Assembly (NCBI RefSeq): GCF_014203275.1
Contig: NZ_JACHIP010000001.1
Span: 434,001-498,000 of the forward strand
Source: Granulicella aggregans
GTDB taxonomy: Bacteria > Acidobacteriota > Terriglobia > Terriglobales > Acidobacteriaceae
Length of the DNA stretch: 64,000 bases
Reading direction: 5' to 3'
In this document: positions 41,852-51,649 of the stretch, one piece after another
Layout: each line of letters starts with the position of its first letter
How positions within the stretch are numbered: the first letter of the stretch is position 1
Translations under genes and position numbers: made by a program
Notes under the pieces: generated by a model
Databases searched by the model: none
Told to the model about the DNA's origin: nothing
Seen by the model: only the letters and a program-made list of their open reading frames with translations

Positions 41852-43540
41852 ATGCGCCGCGGCCCGATCCCACTCGTCTTTTACCTGATCCCCACCGCAG
41901 CGTTCCTCGCCGTCCTTCCGCTCATCCTGCACGGCTGCTCCTGCGGCCACGACTTCGACTTCCACCTTGTCAGCTGGATGGAAGCCGCGTCGCAGTTCAA
42001 ACGGGGCAACCTGCATCCCTCCTGGGCGTTCTCTCCCGCATGGAACGCGGGTGAACCGCGCTTCGTCTTCTACCCGCCGATATCGTGGTCGCTCGGCGCA
42101 ATCCTCGGCCTGATGCGCTGGTCCACGGCTCCCATCAACTACACGTGGATCGCCCTCACCGCATCCGGCTTTGCCATGTACTCTCTCGCGCGAACTCTCA
42201 AAGTCAGCGAGCACGCAGCCCTCATCGCATCGCTGGTCTATCTCGCGAATCCTTACATGCTCTTCACCGCGTACGAGCGCACAGCGTATGCCGAACTCCT
42301 CGCCGCCGCGTGGATACCATTGCTGCTCTCCGCTATCCTGCGCGATCGCATCACGCCCCTCCGCATCGCCGTACCCGTAGCTCTCCTATGGTTGACCAAC
42401 GCTCCCGCCGCCGTGATGGGCTGCTATGCGCTCGCCGTGCTGGCTGTGCTTCGCATGCTCTGGCAGTGGCTCGACGACCGCAGCGATTCGCGACTCAAGG
42501 CTACTAGCGCTCTCGCGCTGCGAATCTTTGCCGGGCTCGCCCTCGGCCTCGGCCTCGCCGCCTTCTATATCCTGCCCGCGGCCGATGAACGCCGCTGGGT
42601 GCAGATCGCCATGGCCACCATCGAAGGCATGAGGATCGAAGACAACTTCCTCTTCCACCACACCACTGACGCTCTGCACGACGAAGTCCTGCACACAGCC
42701 TCGCTCATCGCTGTCGCCATCCTCGCCGCAGCGTTAGTCATCCTCGCCACGCTCCTCGTACGCCCCACGCGAGCGAATGCGTCGCCGGACACGCGCCGCC
42801 ATGCGATCTCCCTTAGCATTCTGGGCATTCTCATCGGAGTTCTGCTGATACCAGCCAGCGCCATCTTCTGGCGTATCGCGCCGGAGATGACCTTCCTGCA
42901 GTTCCCCTGGCGACTCACAGCCGTGCTCGCTGCGATCCTCTGCTCCGGACTTGCTCTGCTTCTTGCGCGCGTCAGCGTTCAAAGCCTGTGGCTCGGCATC
43001 TTCGCCGTCATCGTACTTCCCTGCGTCATGTGGCCTGCTGCGAAAGCCTTCACTCAGTCATGCGACGACGAAGACAACGTCGCCGCCCGACTCGCGGTCT
43101 TTCGCACCCACATGGGTACCGACCCAACCGATGAGTACACCCCCACCAACGCCGACAACGAAGCCCTCTCCCACGTCAATCCTCCCTATTGGCTAACCGA
43201 AGACGGCAATGGCCTTCCGTCAGCCCGGGGAGAACGAGAAGGCACGTCGCCGATGAATTTCGCGATTACCACACCTCGCGACGCCGTAGTCGTCCTGAAC
43301 CTGCGTGTTTTTCCCGCATGGCTGATCCGGATAAACGGCAACGTCAGCACGCAACGAGTCGACCGTGCCGACGGTCTCATCGCGGTTCCGATCAAAGCAG
43401 GCCGATCCGATATTGCCATCTCCTACGCGATGACTCTCGACCGCAAACTCGGCGACGGCATCACCCTCGTCGCACTCTGCGCGGCAATCGCCATCGCCGC
43501 GCGCCGTCGACGCATCTCTGCCTCCGAGCCGAGTCCATAG
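41852..43540 (+). CDS. Large polytopic membrane protein, GT-C/YfhO-like
   Basis: The 562-residue protein has about ten transmembrane helices and large non-membrane segments at the C-terminus. Close to the N-terminus it has CGHDFDFHLVSWMEAASQF and PRFVFYPPISWSLGA, the pattern of the so-called 6-pyruvoyl-tetrahydropterin synthase-related membrane family, probably GT-C-type glycosyltransferases or YfhO-like proteins. The acidic residues after the first helix fit a GT-C active site, but this is inference. It is followed 21 bases later by the polyprenyl synthase gene. Confidence 0.65.
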   Translation: MRRGPIPLVFYLIPTAAFLAVLPLILHGCSCGHDFDFHLVSWMEAASQFKRGNLHPSWAFSPAWNAGEPRFVFYPPISWSLGAILGLMRWSTAPINYTWIALTASGFAMYSLARTLKVSEHAALIASLVYLANPYMLFTAYERTAYAELLAAAWIPLLLSAILRDRITPLRIAVPVALLWLTNAPAAVMGCYALAVLAVLRMLWQWLDDRSDSRLKATSALALRIFAGLALGLGLAAFYILPAADERRWVQIAMATIEGMRIEDNFLFHHTTDALHDEVLHTASLIAVAILAAALVILATLLVRPTRANASPDTRRHAISLSILGILIGVLLIPASAIFWRIAPEMTFLQFPWRLTAVLAAILCSGLALLLARVSVQSLWLGIFAVIVLPCVMWPAAKAFTQSCDDEDNVAARLAVFRTHMGTDPTDEYTPTNADNEALSHVNPPYWLTEDGNGLPSARGEREGTSPMNFAITTPRDAVVVLNLRVFPAWLIRINGNVSTQRVDRADGLIAVPIKAGRSDIAISYAMTLDRKLGDGITLVALCAAIAIAARRRRISASEPSP

Positions 43541-43561
43541 CCCCTCGCGTATCATCGGAGA

Positions 43562-44539
43562 TTGATGAATTCGATTGTTCAATCTCTTTTACGTTCCGGT
43601 GCCGCCTCCACCGACGCCGCCCTGGAACACCTGCTGCCTGGTACGGATGTCCTTCCCCACTCCATCCATCGCGCCATGCGCCATAGCGTCTTCGCCGGCG
43701 GCAAGCGTCTTAGGCCCATCCTTTGCATGGAAGCAGCCCGTATGGTGGCAGCCCATTCCAATCCCGCTCTCATAGACGCGATCCCTGAAGGCGTAGCCGA
43801 GCTAGGCGCGGCGTTGGAGATGCTGCACACCTACTCGCTCATCCACGATGACCTGCCGGCGCTCGACGACGATGTTCTCCGTCGCGGCCAGCCGACCTGC
43901 CACGTCGCCTTCGGAGAGGCCACAGCCATCCTCGCAGGCGACGCCCTTCAGACACTCGCCTTCCAGACAATCGGCAACCTCCGCCCGCCGCCAGCAACGA
44001 CCGTCGCCATCCTGCGCGAGATCGCAGCCGCCGTCTCCACCGGCGTGGGCACGGTCGGTGACATCCAGACCGGACTTCCCCCGGGAATGATCGGCGGCCA
44101 GGTCATGGACATCGAAGGCGAAGGCCACACGCCGACGGCGGAGCTCGTCGAAGCCATCCACCGCGCCAAAACCGGCGCTCTCATCGCCGTCAGCATCGTC
44201 GCTGGCGGCCTCTACGGCGCGGGCTCCGCTTCAACCGAATCGACCGCATCGTCCGACACCATCGGGCGGCTGCGCTCCTTCGGCGAAAAGGCAGGACTCG
44301 CCTTCCAGATCGTCGACGACGTCCTCGACATGACGCAGGACTCCGCGCAACTCGGCAAGACCGCCGGCAAGGACACCGCAACCGTCAAAGCCACCTGGCC
44401 CGCCGTCTACGGCATCGAGCGCTCGAACGAAGACGCAAAGACTCTCATCGCCGATGCCTTCGCCGAACTTGAACCCTTCGGCGCAGCCGCCGATGGCCTC
44501 AAGGCAATCGCGCAATATCTTGTTGAGAGAACGAACTAA
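43562..44539 (+). CDS. ispA: Polyprenyl diphosphate synthase (farnesyl/geranylgeranyl type)
   Basis: This 325-residue trans-prenyltransferase joins isopentenyl diphosphate to allylic diphosphates. The first aspartate-rich motif is IHDDLPALDDDVLRRG and the second is QIVDDVLDMTQD. GGKRLRPILC and LGKTAGKD are also conserved. The first motif has four residues between the aspartate groups (DDLPALDDD), as in bacterial type II farnesyl/geranylgeranyl synthases. Product length cannot be fixed by eye. The gene is seven bases upstream of the MIP18 gene. Confidence 0.92.
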   Translation: MMNSIVQSLLRSGAASTDAALEHLLPGTDVLPHSIHRAMRHSVFAGGKRLRPILCMEAARMVAAHSNPALIDAIPEGVAELGAALEMLHTYSLIHDDLPALDDDVLRRGQPTCHVAFGEATAILAGDALQTLAFQTIGNLRPPPATTVAILREIAAAVSTGVGTVGDIQTGLPPGMIGGQVMDIEGEGHTPTAELVEAIHRAKTGALIAVSIVAGGLYGAGSASTESTASSDTIGRLRSFGEKAGLAFQIVDDVLDMTQDSAQLGKTAGKDTATVKATWPAVYGIERSNEDAKTLIADAFAELEPFGAAADGLKAIAQYLVERTN

Positions 44540-44545
44540 TCTGCG

Positions 44546-44902
44546 ATGAATCAAAAGATCACAGAAGACTCCATCCGCGACGCCCTCCGCGACTGCTACG
44601 ACCCCGAAGTCCCCTGCAACATCGTCGACCTCGGCCTTGTCTACAGCGTCGCCGTCGCGCCTGATCCCGACGCTCCCGGCGCGGGCATCCCCGGCGTTCC
44701 TCCACGCCACAAGATTCACATCAGCCTGACCCTCACATCAAAGGGCTGCCCCGCCCACACCCAGATCATCGCGCAGATCGAAGGCCGCCTCAGCGCCTTC
44801 GAGACCGTTAGCCAGACCTCGGTCGACCTCGTTTGGGAGCCGGCATGGAGCCCCGCACGCATCTCCCCCGAAGGCCGCAAGCTTCTGGGCATCGAACCTT
44901 GA
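44546..44902 (+). CDS. MIP18/DUF59 iron-sulfur assembly protein
   Basis: This 118-residue protein belongs to the MIP18 (DUF59) family linked to iron-sulfur cluster maturation (SufT/PaaD-like). DALRDCYDPEVPCNIVDLGLVYSV is the family start, and the reactive-site cysteine is in TLTSKGCPAHTQI. A proline/glycine-rich insert (residues about 38-50) is longer than usual. It starts six bases after the polyprenyl synthase stop and probably shares its transcript. Confidence 0.85.
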   Translation: MNQKITEDSIRDALRDCYDPEVPCNIVDLGLVYSVAVAPDPDAPGAGIPGVPPRHKIHISLTLTSKGCPAHTQIIAQIEGRLSAFETVSQTSVDLVWEPAWSPARISPEGRKLLGIEP

Positions 44903-44912
44903 GGGCGGCCTA

Positions 44913-45662
44913 GTGGCGAAGCGAAAGAGCGCGCCCGACCCAATCCATCCTTTCGACTCCATGCACGGCGTCGAGACCAGCGGCCTCATCCCCGCCGGCG
45001 ACCTCATCACCGGCCACAGCAGCGACAAGCACGTCACCGCCTACTACGGCGTCGCGCCATCCATCCTGCGCAGCCTCGTCGAGCTCTGGCTCGACACAGC
45101 TCCTGCGCATCCCATCGAGCGCTACAGTTTCATCGACATCGGCGCAGGCAAGGGCCGAGCTATTCTCGTGGCCAGCGAACTTCCCTTTCGCCAGGTCATC
45201 GGCATCGAGCTCAACCCCTCCATGGCCGACATCGCGCAGCGCAACGTCGACCACTGGATCGACACCCACGCCGCCGATCCTACCGCATTACCTCACGCTC
45301 CCGTCCGCCTCGTCGAACAGGACGCGCTCGAGTTTGACTTCCCGCGAACGCCCTGCATCGCCTTCATGTTCCACCCCTTTGAAGCTCCCCTGATGCGCAA
45401 GCTTCTTACTCGAATGGAAAGCCAGTTCGCTCACCGTCCCGGCGACCTCGACATCCTCTACGTCAACGCCGAGTGCGCCTCCGTCTTCGACCGCAACCCG
45501 GCGTTCACGCGGCTCTGGTTCGGCAAGGTCGCGATGTCCGCGGAAGACCACGCCGCCGATCTCGAAGCCATCGCTCAGCAGCGCGATTATGGATCGACTG
45601 GCGATGAAGAGTGCGCCATCTATCGCTATGTTGGGCGTGGAACTACGGCAAGAGCTGCTTAA
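44913..45662 (+). CDS. Class I SAM-dependent methyltransferase-like protein
   Basis: The 249-residue protein has a Rossmann methyltransferase core with motif I FIDIGAGKGRAILVAS (around residue 74) and the next acidic residue in GIELNPSM. It also has an acidic residue pair in VEQDALEFDF and a motif IV-like AFMFHPFEAPL. The N-terminal GHSSDKHVTAYYGVAPS is typical of an uncharacterised subgroup. The target is unknown. Start GTG at 44913, with GAGGGCGG before it, ten bases after the MIP18 stop. It converges on tsaE across a long palindrome. Confidence 0.78.
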   Translation: MAKRKSAPDPIHPFDSMHGVETSGLIPAGDLITGHSSDKHVTAYYGVAPSILRSLVELWLDTAPAHPIERYSFIDIGAGKGRAILVASELPFRQVIGIELNPSMADIAQRNVDHWIDTHAADPTALPHAPVRLVEQDALEFDFPRTPCIAFMFHPFEAPLMRKLLTRMESQFAHRPGDLDILYVNAECASVFDRNPAFTRLWFGKVAMSAEDHAADLEAIAQQRDYGSTGDEECAIYRYVGRGTTARAA

Positions 45663-45663
45663 G

Positions 45664-45812
45664 GCGCCCTGCGCGGGCGGCGGTCACTTCGTGACTTGTA
45701 TACCGCTTTGCGTGGTGCTCCTTTCGGTCGCAATATCTTCATCCCGACCAAAGGGAGGGCCATGCGAAGTCCAATACACGTCACGAAGTGACCGCCCCGC
45801 GCATAGCGGGCT
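45664..45812. repeat. About 145-base imperfect palindrome between two convergent genes
   Basis: The spacer folds as one long stem. The outer left part around 45670-45703 (TGCGCGGG, CGGTCACTTCGTGAC, TGTAT) matches the reverse complement of 45775-45806 (with GTCACGAAGTGACCG). Inside, GCTTTGCGTGG... and CTCCTTTCGGTCG (45706-45730) match the reverse complement of 45745-45770 with about seven differences, at least four of which keep G-U pairs on the plus-strand RNA. The apex is about 45731-45744. A short hairpin with GCGGGCTTTT at the right end could act as a terminator. Confidence 0.8.
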
Positions 45813-45817
45813 TTTAC

Positions 45818-46267
45818 TTACTTAACTCCGATCACCATAAGCCGTTCGTCGCCGCCAAGGTTCTCCATCGCCACTTCACCGTTCGCCATCTCCACCACGC
45901 GCGGAAACTTCTCACCCCACTCCACCAGCACCAGAGCGTCCGGCTCCGCGATCATCTCCTCAATGCCCAGCGTCGCCAGCTCTCGCTCCGTCTCCAGCCG
46001 GTAGAGATCGAGGTGATAGATCTTCACCTTCGTACCCTGATACTCATGCACCAGCGTGAATGTCGGACTGGTGACCTCCTCAGGGTCAGCCGCTCCAAGC
46101 GCTGCCGCGATCCCCTTCACCAGCGTCGTCTTCCCCGCGCCCATCTCCCCACGCAGGATCACCAGCCGAGGCGTCGGCATCAGGATCTCCGCCACGCGCT
46201 CCGCAATTGCCATAGTCCCATTCACAGACCGTGTCTTAAACCGCTTCTCGTGCTTTGCGTCAATCAT
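45818..46267 (-). CDS. tsaE: tRNA threonylcarbamoyladenosine biosynthesis ATPase TsaE
   Basis: TsaE is the small P-loop ATPase of the complex that makes the t6A modification at position 37 of ANN-decoding tRNAs. The 149-residue protein has Walker A LRGEMGAGKTTLVKGIA, TSPTFTLVHEY and IYHLDLYRLE (catalytic acid), and VLVEWGEKF. Length and motifs are normal. Its start overlaps the end of nnr by 4 bases, a neighbour pairing seen in many bacteria (yjeE next to yjeF). Confidence 0.95.
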   Translation of the reverse strand: MIDAKHEKRFKTRSVNGTMAIAERVAEILMPTPRLVILRGEMGAGKTTLVKGIAAALGAADPEEVTSPTFTLVHEYQGTKVKIYHLDLYRLETERELATLGIEEMIAEPDALVLVEWGEKFPRVVEMANGEVAMENLGGDERLMVIGVK

Positions 46268-47862
46268 CTCTTGTTCAATCCCGTAATCCAGGTAAATCCG
46301 TCCTCATCACGCGTCCGATAGCGAAATGCGTCCGAAAGATTCGCGACCGTGTCCGTCGCCAACACCGTGTGTTCATCCATGGCATGGGCCGCGAAGTCGC
46401 CAGCAAGCCCATGCAGATACACTGCCGCTTCCACTGCCTCGGCAATATTATCCGGGAACTGCGCCAGCATCGCGGCGACGATGCCCGTAAGGATATCGCC
46501 GCTCCCACCCTTCGCCATCGACGGATTTCCGGTCGTGTTCACCGCAATACTGCCATCCGGATGTGCGATCAACGTCCGCCATCCCTTCAACACTAGCGTG
46601 ACTTGGTGCTTCGTCGCGAAGGCTCGCGCAAGGTTGATGCGGTCAGCCTCAACCTCCTTCACCGTCAGCCCGGTTAGCCGCGCAAACTCTCCCGGATGCG
46701 GTGTCAGCACGATGGTGCGGCCAACGCCATCAAGAAAATGGGTGCGAGTCACGTCAAAGGCGTTCAAAGCATCGGCGTCGATCACCATCGGCACCGTCGT
46801 CTTCGCCACAAGCTGCCGCGCAAACTCCGAAGCCTCACCCTTGGTCGAAAGCCCCGGCCCAATAGCGACCACCGAGATGCGTTTCATCAACACATCAAGC
46901 CGGTCGAGGTTCCTCAGGTCAACCGCCCCCTCGTCGCCTTGCGTCAGCGGCGCAATCATCAACTCCGGAGCAATCTGGGCAACGAGATTCACAATGCTAT
47001 CCGGCACCGCAGCCGTCACTAGTCCGGCCCCGGTCCGCATTGCCGCGAGTGCAGACATCGAAGGCGCGCCCGCCGTTCCATACGACCCACCCACCAGCAA
47101 GACATGTCCAAACTTGCCCTTATTCGAGTTGACGTTCCTGGGCATCTCCGCGATCGTCTTGGAAGCTCCGCCCCAGTGCAGATTGCCTGAACTGGCAATG
47201 ACCGCATCCGGCGATCCAATCCCCGCCACCACCACCGGCCCGAAGACGTTCCCTCGCGTCAGCGCACCAAAGACATGCGCGAGCTTCGGCGCGGTAAACG
47301 TCACCACCGCATCCGCCCGAAACGCATCAGGCGACTTCTGCTCTGTCGAGTCCGCATCCCAGCCGGAGGGAAGGTCAACCGCGACGACAGGCGTCCGCAG
47401 CAAAGCAACGCGGTCGCGAATCTCTGCTCCCAATCCCTTCAGCGGCGGCTTGAATCCCGTGCCCACAATCGCATCGACGATAAGGTCGAAGCTCTCAGCC
47501 TCCGGAAGCGAACCTTCCTTCATGCCCACAACCGTCACGTGAGGAGCAGCAGCCATCAGCGCCCGTAGCTCCGCAGTCGGCGTCTCCTTCAGGTCGGAGA
47601 CCTCGCCCAAAATCGCAATCGTAATCTCACGATGCCCCGTCACCGCAAGCACCTTCGCAGCAACAATCCCGTCGCCGCCGTTATTGCCCTTGCCGCACAA
47701 AAACAGCAGCCGACTCGCTTCGGGATAGCTTCGTTCGATGAACCGCGCTACGGCAGTGCCCGCGTTCCCCATCAGCGTGGACATCGTGATATCGCACTCG
47801 ACGATCGTCCGCCGGTCAGTCTCAGCCATATCGGCCGCAGTCAATATCTCGTATTTTCCCAT
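46264..47862 (-). CDS. nnr: Bifunctional NAD(P)H-hydrate epimerase/dehydratase
   Basis: This enzyme repairs hydrated NADH and NADPH. The N-terminal YjeF_N domain (residues about 1-210) epimerises the hydrates (CGKGNNGGDGIVAAKVL, VDAIVGTGF). The C-terminal ribokinase-like domain (about 230-525) is the ADP-dependent dehydratase (GSYGTAGAPSMSALAAMRTGAGLV, LTPHPGEFARL, GSGDILTG, GLAGDFAA). The start at 47862 (MGKYEILTAADM) fits the family; the open frame reaches 47964. Total 532 residues is a normal size. It overlaps tsaE by 4 bases and follows the transpeptidase gene. Confidence 0.95.
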   Translation of the reverse strand: MGKYEILTAADMAETDRRTIVECDITMSTLMGNAGTAVARFIERSYPEASRLLFLCGKGNNGGDGIVAAKVLAVTGHREITIAILGEVSDLKETPTAELRALMAAAPHVTVVGMKEGSLPEAESFDLIVDAIVGTGFKPPLKGLGAEIRDRVALLRTPVVAVDLPSGWDADSTEQKSPDAFRADAVVTFTAPKLAHVFGALTRGNVFGPVVVAGIGSPDAVIASSGNLHWGGASKTIAEMPRNVNSNKGKFGHVLLVGGSYGTAGAPSMSALAAMRTGAGLVTAAVPDSIVNLVAQIAPELMIAPLTQGDEGAVDLRNLDRLDVLMKRISVVAIGPGLSTKGEASEFARQLVAKTTVPMVIDADALNAFDVTRTHFLDGVGRTIVLTPHPGEFARLTGLTVKEVEADRINLARAFATKHQVTLVLKGWRTLIAHPDGSIAVNTTGNPSMAKGGSGDILTGIVAAMLAQFPDNIAEAVEAAVYLHGLAGDFAAHAMDEHTVLATDTVANLSDAFRYRTRDEDGFTWITGLNKR

Positions 47863-47897
47863 AACTCTCTGATGTAAGAGTACGGGAGTTCGCCGCT

Positions 47898-49142
47898 TTA
47901 GCGGGTGCCGGTGGTAGTGTCCGTGACAGCCTGTACCTTCGGCTGGAAGTAAGCGCGCTCCCACATTCCGCGATAGAACTGACCTGTCAGCTCCGCCGCC
48001 TTGGGGCCGAAGGTTGGCCGACCGCCTTCAAGGAAGATCACCGTAACGATACGTCCCGTCGGTGTATCAGCGAACGAACCAAACCAGCCATAACGCACGC
48101 CGTTATTCGAGCACGTCCCTGTCTTCCCCATCACGGGAAACTCGGTGAAGTTCGCCTTCAGCGACCGCGCTGTCCCATACTGGACCGCCGCCGCCATCCC
48201 GACGTGCATATCCGGCAGCAGAGGAGCGATGTCGAGAATCCGCTTCACCTTCGGGTTGAAACTTGCAATATCTTCTGGCGTCTGCGGGTGCTGCAGATAG
48301 TAGAGCGTGCCGCCGTTGGCGATCGCCGCCACCATCGCTCCAAGTTGCAGCGGGGTCATGGAGACACTCTCTCCGAAGCTGCACATCCGGCCCACGCCGC
48401 CTGCCGAGGCAGGAAGTTCGTGGTCGGGATAGGTGCCAAGCTGCTCGCCTTGAATGTTGTAACCAGCGAGCTCGCCCAGGCCGAACTGGTTCGCGTAGTG
48501 CTTCACCCGCTCGAAGCCAAGCGAGCGGCCAAGTGTCTCAAAATAAAGGTTGTTCGAGTGCGCCAGCGCCTCGGTCAGCGTCAGATGATAGTGACCGCCG
48601 AGATTCACCGGCGTGTCGCGGGTCACTATTCCCTCTTCAAGCGCCGCAAGCGCGACCGAAAGCTTGATCGTCGAACAGGGTTCCGCGCCGGGCGAGAGTG
48701 CCAGCTTCTGGTTCACCATCGCTAGGATCCGACCACTCGAAGGATCGATCGCCAGCGCTGTCCCATTCATGTTGCCTAGAGCTTCAATCGCTGCCGCCCG
48801 GACCACCGGATCTTCTCCCTGGGTCACATCCCCGAGCGTTAGGTTGTCGATGTCAGCAAAGGAGTTACCGGTAAAACGCTCGGTATAGCGTGTGCGCCGG
48901 ACAGCGAGTTTAGTCTTCACTGCCCCACGGCGACCAGAGCGAACAACCGCAACCTTGGCCGTGGCGGCCTTTGCGGTTGAAGCGCGTGCCACCCGATGGG
49001 AGGTCTTCGTCGCGGCCACATGGCCCTTCGTCTTCGCAACCGCGTGTGGGTGATGAACCACCTTCGCAAAGGCGGTTTCACGTCCGATCACCAAGGCGAG
49101 CACAAACAGACAAAAAGCAACAAATCGGGAAGACTTAACCAA
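47898..49142 (-). CDS. Secreted penicillin-binding transpeptidase-domain protein
   Basis: The 414-residue protein has a signal peptide (residues about 1-25), a lysine/alanine-rich linker of about 75 residues and then a transpeptidase domain. The active site is CSTIKLS (SxxK serine), the SxN motif is AHSNN, and the third box is MGKTGTCSNN. It lacks the usual N-terminal transglycosylase or dimerisation domains of class A and B PBPs. DPVVRAAAIEALGNMNG resembles one HEAT repeat. Start TTG at 49142, seven bases after GAGGAG; the open frame reaches 49217. It lies downstream of ftsZ, so a role in division or cell-wall remodelling is likely but unproven. Confidence 0.85.
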   Translation of the reverse strand: MVKSSRFVAFCLFVLALVIGRETAFAKVVHHPHAVAKTKGHVAATKTSHRVARASTAKAATAKVAVVRSGRRGAVKTKLAVRRTRYTERFTGNSFADIDNLTLGDVTQGEDPVVRAAAIEALGNMNGTALAIDPSSGRILAMVNQKLALSPGAEPCSTIKLSVALAALEEGIVTRDTPVNLGGHYHLTLTEALAHSNNLYFETLGRSLGFERVKHYANQFGLGELAGYNIQGEQLGTYPDHELPASAGGVGRMCSFGESVSMTPLQLGAMVAAIANGGTLYYLQHPQTPEDIASFNPKVKRILDIAPLLPDMHVGMAAAVQYGTARSLKANFTEFPVMGKTGTCSNNGVRYGWFGSFADTPTGRIVTVIFLEGGRPTFGPKAAELTGQFYRGMWERAYFQPKVQAVTDTTTGTR

Positions 49143-49366
49143 GATTGACTCCTCTTTTGACACCAGACGCCATGTCTGCACGGTGGATGCCACCCAAACC
49201 TTGCAGGGAGTGATCACACTTTAATCTTACGTTCATCCCGCGCGGCACGGCCATTCTTCTTCTGGGGGATATCTGCCCAGCCACTTGCCCGTTTTGAAGC
49301 CCCTTCCCTTTGACTCTCGCCAGCGTCAGTGGATAGAAGAACACCATCGTTTGCGCAACCTGCTCG

Positions 49367-51649
49367 TCAACGCCCGCGACGCAGAAATGCTGGAATATCA
49401 AGCTCATCCGAATCGGCAGTCTCTATCGTTTCGACCGGGGCAGGCTTTCTGCCAAAGAAGAAGGAACTGCGCGCAGGGGCCTCTTGCCTGGGCCTTTCGG
49501 GCGCAACCGGTGCCTCAATCTCAGGTTCAATATGACGTTCGACAAGGCGCTCAACCGGGCGCTCGATGGGCTGCGCTTCGACGTACTGTGGCCGCAGAGG
49601 TGGAGCGGGCCGTTCATGACCTGCGGCGAGCTCGTAACCGCTTGCCTCACTCGGACGTGGAGTTGGCGGGGTCGAGGTTCGGAACGCCGGGCTGCTCAAG
49701 AAGGAGGAGACAGGTCTCGGCTCCTCAACCCGTTCTTCCTGCCGCGCAGGGGCCGGCGAGCGGAAGAACTCGTCGTCGAAGATGGAAGCCGGAACGGAAC
49801 GAAGCTCGGGCTCGGGCGCGACCGGGGGAGTTACTGCTCGTGGCCGGGGCGTTACCTCGGCCGCCGAGGTGGTCAGCGAAGAAGCCGCCACAGGCTCTCT
49901 TGGCACCTGGGCTGTAACTGGAGCTGCGACCGGTGTCGCGACCGGGGTTGTCTCATCCGGAGCTGCTCCGACCTGGGGAGCTGCGGCAAAGACTGCCGGG
50001 GCCCAGCGATGCGTCTCGGCCATCGCCGCCGACACCACGGATACTCGGAAATCCGGCTCCTCGGCCTCCGAGGTAACCGTTGGCGGAGCGACCACCGCAG
50101 GCGCGGCGACCACGGGCTCTATCGCCGCTGGAACTGATGCGGGTATTGGTTCAGGAACTGGAGTCGGCACGGCGAAGGCCGTCACCGAAAAAGTCGGCGG
50201 GGGGGGAGCAACGGGAGTTACAGCGACGGGTGCTGGAGGCTGGGCAACAGGCGCAGCAGGTACCGTAGCCGCGGGCGGAGGAGGTGCGACAGCAGCCGGA
50301 GCGGGTGGAACTGCCGGAGCTGCGGATGCGGCATGTTCTGCGGCGAAACGTTCCGCTGCTGCACGCACACTTGAAATCCCACTCACAGCCCGTGGCTGCA
50401 CAGGAACCTCATCATGGCGGATTGTGGGCAGCGCGGCATCGGCGAGCATGCGCTCACGCCGCTCCGGCCGGAAGAATCGCTGCTCTTCGACCACGGGCGT
50501 TGGCTCTGCTGCCGGAGCGACCGCAACCGGGGGAGCTACCGGGATTGGCGGCGGAACCGCAGCCTCCACCACTGGAACCGGCTCCGGGAGAACCGGCGCT
50601 TTGGGGGCAGCGGCGGCGATTGGCACCGGCTCCGACGCGGACACCGGCGCAGCCGGCCTCGCGTGCGGCATCTCGCGGAAACCCGTCGCGATGACGGTAA
50701 TCTTCACCTCGTCGCCCAGCCGCTCGTCGAGCACCGCGCCGAAGATAATGTTCGCGTCTTCATGCGCTGCGGACTGGATGATGGTCGAAGCCTCGTTCAC
50801 CTCGCTCAGCTTCAGCGAGCTCGATCCGGTCACGTTGATCAGGATGCCGCGCGCCCCATCGATCGCCCCAGCCTCAAGCAGCGGCGAAGCCATCGCGGCC
50901 GCAGCAGCGTCCTTCGCGCGAGTCTCGCCCGAACGCGACGCCGTACCCATCACTGCATAGCCCATGCCCGCCATCGTCGTCTTCACGTCGGCAAAATCGC
51001 GATTGATGACGCCAGGAATCGTAATGATGTCCGAGATCCCCTGCACCGCTTGGCGCAGCACGTCGTCGGCGATCTGGAAGCTCTCAAAGAATCCCGCGTC
51101 CTTCGCGACCGCCAGCAGCTTCTCGTTCGGGATCACGATCAGCGTGTCGACCGCCTCCAACAGCTCCTGCAGGCCGCGCTCCGCCTGCGCCATCCGCCGC
51201 TTGCCTTCAAAGCCAAAAGGCCGCGTCACGACCGCAACCGTCAGCGCTCCCATCTCACTTGCCAGCGATGCGATCACCGGAGCCGCGCCCGTTCCCGTGC
51301 CGCCGCCCAGTCCAGCGGTGACGAAGACCATGTCCGCACCCTCAAGCGCCTCGATGATCTTCTCCGAGTCTTCGAGCGCCGCACGCCGGCCTACATCCGG
51401 ATTCGCACCCGCGCCCAGGCCGCTCGTCAACTTCACCCCAAGCTGCAGCTTGATGGGAGCGTTCGAAGCCTTCAGCGCCTGCACGTCGGTGTTGGCTGTG
51501 ATGAACTCAACGCCCTCCACCCCGGCTGCGATCATGCGATTGACGGCATTGTTGCCGCCGCCGCCGACACCAATCACCTTGATGCGTGCGCCATGCGGAG
51601 GATCTTCGTGATACTGAATGCGGAGGGGATCTTCGGCTTGAATGGTCAT
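49367..51649 (-). CDS. ftsZ: Cell division protein FtsZ with a very long C-terminal linker
   Basis: FtsZ is the GTP-dependent tubulin homologue that forms the division ring. The GTPase core is residues about 20-326, with [26 protein letters not shown] (residues 113-126) and the catalytic T7 loop [10 protein letters not shown] (Asn216, Asp218, Asp221). The next 420 residues are an alanine, proline and valine-rich linker, and the protein ends [13 protein letters not shown], the conserved tail peptide that binds FtsA. The usual length is near 380-400 residues, so the linker is unusually long (total 760). AAGGAG seven bases before the ATG. It is 172 bases downstream of ftsA. Confidence 0.96.
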   Translation of the reverse strand: MTIQAEDPLRIQYHEDPPHGARIKVIGVGGGGNNAVNRMIAAGVEGVEFITANTDVQALKASNAPIKLQLGVKLTSGLGAGANPDVGRRAALEDSEKIIEALEGADMVFVTAGLGGGTGTGAAPVIASLASEMGALTVAVVTRPFGFEGKRRMAQAERGLQELLEAVDTLIVIPNEKLLAVAKDAGFFESFQIADDVLRQAVQGISDIITIPGVINRDFADVKTTMAGMGYAVMGTASRSGETRAKDAAAAAMASPLLEAGAIDGARGILINVTGSSSLKLSEVNEASTIIQSAAHEDANIIFGAVLDERLGDEVKITVIATGFREMPHARPAAPVSASEPVPIAAAAPKAPVLPEPVPVVEAAVPPPIPVAPPVAVAPAAEPTPVVEEQRFFRPERRERMLADAALPTIRHDEVPVQPRAVSGISSVRAAAERFAAEHAASAAPAVPPAPAAVAPPPPAATVPAAPVAQPPAPVAVTPVAPPPPTFSVTAFAVPTPVPEPIPASVPAAIEPVVAAPAVVAPPTVTSEAEEPDFRVSVVSAAMAETHRWAPAVFAAAPQVGAAPDETTPVATPVAAPVTAQVPREPVAASSLTTSAAEVTPRPRAVTPPVAPEPELRSVPASIFDDEFFRSPAPARQEERVEEPRPVSSFLSSPAFRTSTPPTPRPSEASGYELAAGHERPAPPLRPQYVEAQPIERPVERLVERHIEPEIEAPVAPERPRQEAPARSSFFFGRKPAPVETIETADSDELDIPAFLRRGR

